From the NCBI GenBank assembly GCA_017854535.1, contig JAFMHL010000010.1, forward strand, positions 19,728 through 83,727: a DNA stretch of 64,000 nucleotides, written 5' to 3'. Source of the stretch: Nitratireductor sp. (GTDB lineage: Bacteria > Pseudomonadota > Alphaproteobacteria > Rhizobiales > Rhizobiaceae). The notes under the pieces are model-generated. The model did no database searches. It saw only the letters and a program-made list of their open reading frames with translations, and was not told the DNA's origin. Both the position numbers and the translations under genes were made by a program. Of the stretch, positions 54,612 to 62,600 are shown piece after piece (the first letter of the stretch is position 1; each line of letters starts with the position of its first letter).

Positions 54612-55853
54612 TTAGTCTCGCCCCTTAAGATGTTGGGCCTTTAAAAGTTGCGGGAACAAGAAGGCCCACAAGACGGCCACACCCATGGCGCCAGCACCGC
54701 CAATAACCACCGCAGGAACCACTCCTATAAAGGCAGCCATCGTTCCTGCTCTAAATTCTCCCAATTCATTGGAAGCCCCGACAAACATCATATTCACCGC
54801 ATTGACCCGGCCACGTAATTTATCAGGTGTCCAAAGTTGGATCAAAGTTTCGCGGATATAAACACTGATCATGTCGGCGGCACCTAAAAGGGCCAAGGCT
54901 AGAATAGACAACCAAACCAGAGTGGATGCGCCAAATACGATTGTGAAAAAGCCGAAGAAACCAACGCAAATCAGCATAATCAACCCAGCGTGTTTTTGTA
55001 TCGGTTTACCTGTCAACCAAACAGCCAGCACAACCGCGCCAATTCCCGGAGCAGCTCGCAATAGACCCAAGCCCCAAGGGCCAAGTTCCAAAACATCGCG
55101 GGCATAAACCGGCAATAGCGCCACCGCCCCGCCCATTAAGACTGCAAACAAATCGAGAGAGATTGCGCCGAACACAATTTTCTCATGATAAATATATTTG
55201 AACCCAGCTAAAAGGGATGTGAGGTTGACCTTTTCGCGTTCGGCTCGTTGACTTGGTTTTGGGATAATCATCGCCAAAAAGCCGGAAGCAAACAACATAA
55301 CAGCGCCAACCGTATAGGCTGTCGCAGGCGATACGCCATACAGCAAGCCACCAAATACCGGACCGACAATAGACGCTGTTTGCCAAGCGGAGGAATTCCA
55401 AGCAACTGCATTTGCAAAGTCTTCTGGTGGGACCAAATTGGCAGTAAGCGCCAACGTAGCCGGCCCGTTAAACGCTCGGGCAATTCCAAATACTGTGAGA
55501 ATTGGGAAAAACGGCCAGACTATATCGACGCCCGTATAAACCAAATATAAAAGTGCAAAGACACAGCCAGCTTCAATGAAATCAGTGAACGCCATGATGA
55601 AGCGGCGGCCAAATCGATCGGCCACGGCTCCAGTGATAAGTACCAAAAGTAGCGATGGCAAAAATTGAGTTAGGCCTACCAAGCCAAGATGAAACGGGTC
55701 ACGACTGATATCATAAATCTGCCAACCGACAGCTACAGAAACAACCTGCGCTGAAAATGTATTTAAAAATCGCGAAATCCAATAGCGCTGATAAGGCACA
55801 TGACGAAACGCTGCATAGCGATCAAAAAGAGTAGCTTCAGAATTTTCGTTCAT
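54612..55853 (-). CDS. MFS transporter (MFS_3/EntS-like)
   Basis: A 413-residue major facilitator protein with about 12 hydrophobic helices. The loop-2 motif GAVADRFGRRFIM is clear, and RDVLELGPWGLGLLRAAPGIGA is typical of the MFS_3 group, which includes enterobactin exporter EntS and many putative drug or metabolite exporters. No siderophore genes are nearby, so the cargo is unknown. Probably monocistronic. Confidence 0.85.
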   Translation of the reverse strand: MNENSEATLFDRYAAFRHVPYQRYWISRFLNTFSAQVVSVAVGWQIYDISRDPFHLGLVGLTQFLPSLLLVLITGAVADRFGRRFIMAFTDFIEAGCVFALLYLVYTGVDIVWPFFPILTVFGIARAFNGPATLALTANLVPPEDFANAVAWNSSAWQTASIVGPVFGGLLYGVSPATAYTVGAVMLFASGFLAMIIPKPSQRAEREKVNLTSLLAGFKYIYHEKIVFGAISLDLFAVLMGGAVALLPVYARDVLELGPWGLGLLRAAPGIGAVVLAVWLTGKPIQKHAGLIMLICVGFFGFFTIVFGASTLVWLSILALALLGAADMISVYIRETLIQLWTPDKLRGRVNAVNMMFVGASNELGEFRAGTMAAFIGVVPAVVIGGAGAMGVAVLWAFLFPQLLKAQHLKGRD

Positions 55854-55892
55854 AGAGGCGCCTGATTACAACACGCCCTTGTGAGCATGATT

Positions 55893-58800
55893 TTAGAATT
55901 TACCAATCACGTTCACGAATACACCTTCATCGTCAAGTGTAACATCACGCAAATCATCAGAGAACTTGCCAAAATTATAGCCAACGCCAATTTTTAAGTT
56001 ATCTCCGATATGGCGATAAACCCCTGCAAGCGCACCATAGTTGACCTGCTCAAGATCGCTCAACCAAAGCGCTCTGGCTTCCAGCAAAATATCCCAATTT
56101 TTGACCACATGGTAGTCAAGCCGAACAATGCCTAATTGAGCTGTACTTTGCACAAAGTCATCTTCTTCGCGGCTGGCAGAGATCTGGCCATAGCGTATGC
56201 CGTATTTGGCGCCAATCGACCATTTCTCGTTCAAGTCATAGATAAAATCTGCAGAAGCAATGTGGCTTCTTTGCTTGGGGCCATAACTGGTATTATCGCC
56301 ATCGATTTGTTCAGGTGCAGGCAAATCATGCAAATAGGTATATTTGAACAGAGCGTTGAACCGGTCATTGTCAATTGGGCGGTAGGCCCAGCCAACACTT
56401 GCCTCAATATAGTCTGCGTCTAGCACAGCTGCTTGATCGGATTCAGAAATTACCGCATCGACCTTGGCGAGGAAACGCCAATTATCATTGTATTGAAGAC
56501 CAAGATTTGCCTGACCCAACCAAGTTACACGGTCACGGTCATTGCCTTTTCCATCTTCAAAGCGCGCTTCAAGGCGGGTTCTGAAAGACTTGCCATCTTC
56601 TTTGTAGGAAACAGCTAGAGAAGGCGCTATGCGCTCAAAATTTCCGCTATCTTCATCTTCTACCGTCCCAACTTCAACGCCAGTAGTAATGGTCCAGATC
56701 GGATCAGGAGTGAACTCTACACCATAGCTTTGCAACAAGCCCTGGCTTGTACCCATCATATCAAAGTTATGTTCTGTCCAGGCCGAGACATTCTCACCCA
56801 TCTTCTTTCTAACACCCGCAATCAAAGTACCATTGTCGCGTCCAAACGGGTCATAATCGATTAGGTCGCCACCAGAGATATCTGGCAACATCCGGTAACC
56901 CACATAATATTTATCTCCTGCAGTCGGCTCGTAAGACAACCCGCCAATCAAACCAACGCCGCTAGTGCCGTAAGACACTTGTGCTTCAGCACGCAGTTTG
57001 TCAGTCAAATCATGTTCAAATCCAACACCGATACGGTCATTGCGCGAACGGGTTTTGTCACGCTGTACTGTTGCCTGGCCAAATACGTATACATTGTCAT
57101 TGCCTTCGCCATAAAACGTCACGCGACCGCCTACATCTGTGCGCGAACCTTCGCCATCGATCGAAGATGCAATATTTGAGGTGTCTGAATGGCTCAGGCC
57201 AATCTTGGTAGTGACGAAATCATTGTGCTTGTTTTCAATTTCAGCGGAAGCCTCGCGCTTGCTGACGCCATCACCGCTTTCGCGTTGATCAAAACGTGCC
57301 AGAATTGAAATTGCATCTGTAGGCTTTAGGTTTATATGAGCGTCGATGATAGTTTCATCTGTAGCCGTATATCGCCCTGGCCCATTAAACCCTTTTTCAC
57401 GTTCCTCATAGCCAACGCCCATTGTACCTTGCATCGCGCCATAAGTAAGTTCGTCCATGTCAAGGAGTAAACGCGCGCGCCAAGCTTCTGCAGCTCCATT
57501 CACGCCATCGCCGGAAACCGGATTGAAAATCATACCACCATCAGTTGAAGTCACAGTTGCAAATGTATCGCCTTCACTTTGTGCCCATTCAAACTGGAAA
57601 TAGCTTTTTTCTGAAAAGCGCAAAGTCACGTCAGCGCCAACAAGCGTTTGATCAGATTCGCCTGTGTTTTCCTGATATCCCGTCACACCGACACGAAGAT
57701 AGTCAGCAAGCCATGCTTCGCCGCGTCCACCATAGCTATAGCCATCAACATCCCCAATCGTTGGGGTATATTCATAATTAGCGCCCAAAAACTGCTCATA
57801 ACTGGCCAAAGCAGAAGGCAATACTGCTGAGGACGAAATGGTTGTTGATGATAGCGGGTTATTCAAAATGATCACGCCTTGAACATAATCAATTGAATAG
57901 TCAGAACCTTCAGCCAGCAATTGCCGCTCGACAACAAGACCTGTCGAGGCATCACGTATTTCGATAGATATTTGCTCAGAGCCCTGATTGATATCTTGTC
58001 TTTTGAGAAAGTAAACAGAACCACCAGTTCCTTTGAACGAATCCCTTTGTGGCAATGTTCCGGGCTGTGCAGCAAAACCCTGAATAGTGGCTGTTGGGTC
58101 GCCATATTTGGTCGTGGTTTCGGTTTCCAGATTTACCTTCGCGCCATACAGGCCACGCTCATATCTAGCCAATTCAACGCCATCAATGCGGGTTTTGAAA
58201 TTGCCCCACATCACATGACTATTGCCTTTGTCGATCCGAACGTAAAATTTCCCCGAAGTCGGGGCATCTTCTTTCAAAATGGAATCATCGCCATAGACGG
58301 GATAGTAATCATCAGGATCAAGACGGCGTAAAAGCTGTCTTGGATCTTTCGCATCCATGTTTGAGAAAATCTGATCAAGATCCTCTTCAGTGGTATCCAT
58401 GGAAGCGGTAATGATATAGCGGCCTTTTACTTTTCCTTTGAGGTAAAATGCCAAACGTCCTTTTTGATACACATCGTCATATTCACCAGATTTAACAGGA
58501 GCCAGTTTCTCGCTGTCTTTTCCTGTGCGCTTGCCGATGGTTAGGTCAGCAATACCAACATAAAACCATTCATTGTCTGGAATATTTACGTCGCGTTGAA
58601 ATTCAACGCCATGCTGTCCGCTTTCATCTTTGACCTGCACATCTACAACATGCTCACCGGGCGGCAGAATGGTTTGAAGAATAAATTCGTTGTTACTTGA
58701 TACGGGAGCCGGACGGCCAAGAACATTAACTTTAAAATCTTTAGGTAAGTTTTTGCCATATACTGTTACAGAGCCGCCGTGGATCGGAATGTTTGAAACA

Positions 58801-59564
58801 GCAATATGATTTTTGTCGGCGCCCGGATTTGCTGATGCAGGGCGAACTTCAATCAATCCGCGCCCATCTTTTTCGCCGCGAAGTGAAAACTCTGGTAATG
58901 CGTCGGCATTTTCGCTCAATAGCAATGGCCACGGATCGGTTTCATCATAGCGACCCCTGCTATCATAGACACGATAGGAGTAAGCCAAATCGCCTTCTAG
59001 CCCAAGCTCGGGATACCATTCTACTGTGCCATCAGCTGCAACCGGGATCACCACCTCAGAAGGACTCAAAAGGCTTCCGGCCTTGCGCGCACCTTTGGGC
59101 GTAATAATCAGCTCAGCGCGGCTGATCCAATCAGGATAATTGCTGTATCCTTGAAAACGAATGGGAATGCCTGGTGCATGGACACGTTTTTCAGGAAGGG
59201 TTGAAACACTCAAGCTTTTCTCAGCGTCAAGCCCATCAAATTTGACCTGAATATCAACTGATTCAAGATCAACATCCACCATTCGGTTATGATCATCGCG
59301 GCTTGTTGAACCAACAATAGTCTCACCATCAACGCTGATAGACAAAGCTGCTTTAGAGCCAGAAATAGACTGCGCGTCTGCTTTTTGCTCAGCAGCGAGC
59401 AATGCAGATAAGTCATCTGCAAATACACTTTGTGTGGCTAAGATAGCAAAAAAAGCGCTGAAAACAAATGTCTTCAACCCGATCTTGGACAATCTATAGC
59501 CGAATGCGCCCCGTCTACGTGTCATGATTCGGCGCTTCATTAACCATGGGTAATAAAAGCCCAT
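55893..59564 (-). CDS. Large outer-membrane beta-barrel protein
   Basis: A 1223-residue exported protein. The signal peptide ends VFA before DDLSALLAA (cleavage near residue 49); starts at 59564, 59540 and 59525 are all possible. The N-terminal ~330 residues are beta-rich periplasmic-type domains (SVTVYGKNLPKDFKVNV, GEHVVDVQVKDESGQHG). The rest shows repeated alternating aromatic/polar strands (YGGRGEAWLADYLRVGVTGYQ, YFQFEWAQSEGD) and ends NVIGKF with a terminal Phe, the classic barrel signature. No TonB box or plug was recognised. It lies 42 bases after the DUF11 giant on the same strand, so they form an operon. Confidence 0.75.
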   Translation of the reverse strand: MGFYYPWLMKRRIMTRRRGAFGYRLSKIGLKTFVFSAFFAILATQSVFADDLSALLAAEQKADAQSISGSKAALSISVDGETIVGSTSRDDHNRMVDVDLESVDIQVKFDGLDAEKSLSVSTLPEKRVHAPGIPIRFQGYSNYPDWISRAELIITPKGARKAGSLLSPSEVVIPVAADGTVEWYPELGLEGDLAYSYRVYDSRGRYDETDPWPLLLSENADALPEFSLRGEKDGRGLIEVRPASANPGADKNHIAVSNIPIHGGSVTVYGKNLPKDFKVNVLGRPAPVSSNNEFILQTILPPGEHVVDVQVKDESGQHGVEFQRDVNIPDNEWFYVGIADLTIGKRTGKDSEKLAPVKSGEYDDVYQKGRLAFYLKGKVKGRYIITASMDTTEEDLDQIFSNMDAKDPRQLLRRLDPDDYYPVYGDDSILKEDAPTSGKFYVRIDKGNSHVMWGNFKTRIDGVELARYERGLYGAKVNLETETTTKYGDPTATIQGFAAQPGTLPQRDSFKGTGGSVYFLKRQDINQGSEQISIEIRDASTGLVVERQLLAEGSDYSIDYVQGVIILNNPLSSTTISSSAVLPSALASYEQFLGANYEYTPTIGDVDGYSYGGRGEAWLADYLRVGVTGYQENTGESDQTLVGADVTLRFSEKSYFQFEWAQSEGDTFATVTSTDGGMIFNPVSGDGVNGAAEAWRARLLLDMDELTYGAMQGTMGVGYEEREKGFNGPGRYTATDETIIDAHINLKPTDAISILARFDQRESGDGVSKREASAEIENKHNDFVTTKIGLSHSDTSNIASSIDGEGSRTDVGGRVTFYGEGNDNVYVFGQATVQRDKTRSRNDRIGVGFEHDLTDKLRAEAQVSYGTSGVGLIGGLSYEPTAGDKYYVGYRMLPDISGGDLIDYDPFGRDNGTLIAGVRKKMGENVSAWTEHNFDMMGTSQGLLQSYGVEFTPDPIWTITTGVEVGTVEDEDSGNFERIAPSLAVSYKEDGKSFRTRLEARFEDGKGNDRDRVTWLGQANLGLQYNDNWRFLAKVDAVISESDQAAVLDADYIEASVGWAYRPIDNDRFNALFKYTYLHDLPAPEQIDGDNTSYGPKQRSHIASADFIYDLNEKWSIGAKYGIRYGQISASREEDDFVQSTAQLGIVRLDYHVVKNWDILLEARALWLSDLEQVNYGALAGVYRHIGDNLKIGVGYNFGKFSDDLRDVTLDDEGVFVNVIGKF

Positions 59565-59606
59565 TTATGGTTAATATTTAGTTACTTTCCGATTTCCCAA
59601 AGAAAA

Positions 59607-62600
59607 TCAATTGAACAGTTTTGTCTCTATTTTCAGCTCGTTACTTCTTTCTAGTTGGCTCCATGCACGACTGATCAGATCCTCGATCGTTTGCAGTCGG
59701 CTTTGGCCGGTTTCATTTAACCCACCGTTACCTTGATAGATAATTCTCAAGACTGAAGGCTCCTCGTCCAACAGTAAGAGTAATCCACCAAGAGTATTCA
59801 GTGTCTCTTGATTCAAGATTGTTGTGCCTGGTTTGAATGACGCATCTGACAGTTCCAAACGCACAATCCGCAGATTAGCCGCTGCAAAATTCAGCTTCGT
59901 CAGTTTGCCTCTGGTCAAGCGAACAACCCGCGGGTTTTCGCTGGTTACCCGATAGCCAGTTGGCAGCGTTCTGGTGTCCAATTTCAGGATAAAGTTCGAT
60001 CCAATGTCTTCATCAGGGATCGCACCACACGCAATGGAGTATCTACCAAATTTATCTGTTGTGATCAGCAGCCCGCGCGGTGTTGCTAAACGAACGCCTG
60101 GCAAGCCTGGTTCGCCATCATCGGCATAACCATCTTTATCAAAGTCATCAAAGACGCGGCCAATAATATCAGAGCACTGGAATACAGGCTCGATTTCCAA
60201 GCGAACTTCCGCTTTCGCGATATTCGAGATCCGTTCTCCGGTTATTGGATTGCGCACATAGGCGTTATTGATAAATTCCTGAGCCCCTGCAGAAGCATTT
60301 ATCACCAAGGTGAGTGTGATGGTCACGCTACCACCAGTAGCAATATTAATCGGGTTCCATACCAATTCACGTCCCGATGCCTTCGCAGGATCAATGATCG
60401 GTTCTTGGGCAACTCCATCCACGCGGGCGCTATCAGTAATATAGGTCATTCCATTTGGAATGAGATCGACAATATCGACAGCTAGGAAATCTGCTGGACC
60501 AATATTCGTCACTTTGATTGTATAGGCCACTGGCGCGCCCAATGGAGCACTTCCCGGCAATGCGGTTTTTTCAACCAACAGCAAGTCACTTGGAGCGGTA
60601 ATATTAATATCGGCGTCATCGCTTGCAGGCGGCACAGGACTTCCATCAAATGGCGTCGTACCATTAACTGACAGCACGTTAGAGAATACGCCGCTGGCAA
60701 CATTGACATTTACTGACAGCAACACCGTGACACTCTCACCCGGCTGCAAAGTGCTACCGCTGGTTAGAAGCGCCGTATTGCCGCTACCATCAAAGAAAGG
60801 ATCAATCGCACCCGTAAAGTCTACTGGAGCGCTATCCAAAACACGTGAAGTGATTGAGTAGTTACCCGCACCAAATACAGCATCAAGATCGTCCACCATT
60901 TGAACATTTTCAACATACTCATTGCCTGTTGAACTCATCGTCATGCGATACGTAACATCATAGCTCAAATCAGGCTGCAAGTCTGGACCGCTCTCAACTG
61001 ACTTGTCAGCTGCTAGCAGTGGAGATCCGCAGAACTGCATCGGGATGTTGTTGTTGAATACAGCCGGATCGCCCTGTTCAAATTCAAACAATGTGTAATA
61101 CGGGTTCGTTGCTTCAGTGAAATCATCCAGAATGCCGGTTGATCCAAACTCCCCTGAACCTATCACACGCGGATTGTCTGGCGGCGTGCTGACATCAAGC
61201 GTTCCTGAATCCAGCAACGTAGTGCTCAATATGCCATCTGTTGGCAGTGTTTCAAACGCAAGCCTGAAAGTGCCTTCTTGTGTCACATAGAACTGATAAC
61301 GACCGTCGTTACCATCTCTTAGAATTACGATACCATTAGATGACCCGATACCAGTCTGTGAGCCACCAGAAGTCAGATTGTCTAAACGGATACGACCGCC
61401 GGAAAGGATGCGTCCATCAGCCTGACAGTAGAAATAACCCGTTGGATCATAATCATCGGAGTTTGCACTACCATCGCCATCGCGATCCGCAGTCACATCT
61501 TCATCTGCGTCCGGCGAACCATCACCGTCAGTGTCAGGCAAATCAATCGGCGTTGGGTTCACATCGCTAGGATCACCCGGCGTTAAGGTCGGATCGTTTG
61601 AGGCGATAGGTGTCGATACTTGATCGCTATCCACAAAGGCAGTGTTCAAACCATTGGTGCTTTGTCCGCCCGTATCGATGCGCAACGTAGTGACAATTTG
61701 ACCAGATGCGCCCGGCGCAAGTTGAACATCACCAGTGAGGATGTCGATGTTGCTGACACCATTATAAGCGCCATCCAAACCACCAGTGCCACTGAAACCA
61801 GACACTGTAACCAACGGGTTGTTCAACAATGTGGCAGGCGCAATAGCAGCTGCAATATCATCTTCCACGCGGATATTGGTTTGAGTAACTGCGCCTGTGT
61901 TCGTAATTGTTAGTTCATAGTCAAATTCATAAACAGTCGGGAACAGACGAACAGGCGTGGTCGCAACTTTCTCAATCGTAATCGAAGACACCGGCGCAAG
62001 CGGCAGTTCATGGCTGGCATCTTGATCCGGCAACTGATCGGTTGAAATAGTGACCGTGTTATCAATATCGCCATCGCCGCCGCCAAGTGTATCAAGGTCA
62101 ACCTGCGTGATGATTGTTGTACCAGTGAAAGTCCAGATTTCATTTGTGTCGAGACGATTATCAGAGTTCAGATCACCACTGACCAGTGTCAGCGTAACCA
62201 ATGGATCGCTGGCGACAACATTGGTGAGACGAACATTACCAGTATTGGTGACTACAACAGAGTAGGTAACCGTGTCGCCCTCTGTCAGCCCAGCATCGCC
62301 ATCATCATCGTTAAGAACGCCTGTTTTAACAACTTCCATAGACGGATTGATATTCAGCGGAACATCAGTGTTGCCAATTTGATTCGGCAACTGATCAGAT
62401 TCGATCGCAACAGTGTTTTCAATATTACCATCGCCACCACCAAGACTATCAACATCAATCTGCGTTAGCGGATAAGAGCCCGTGAATTCCCATACTTCAC
62501 CTGGATCAATTTCATTGTCGAGATCAAGATCGCCGTCGAAGTAAGCCAATGTAACCAACGGATCATTTGGAACGATATTGGTTAGGGAAAGATTGCCCGT

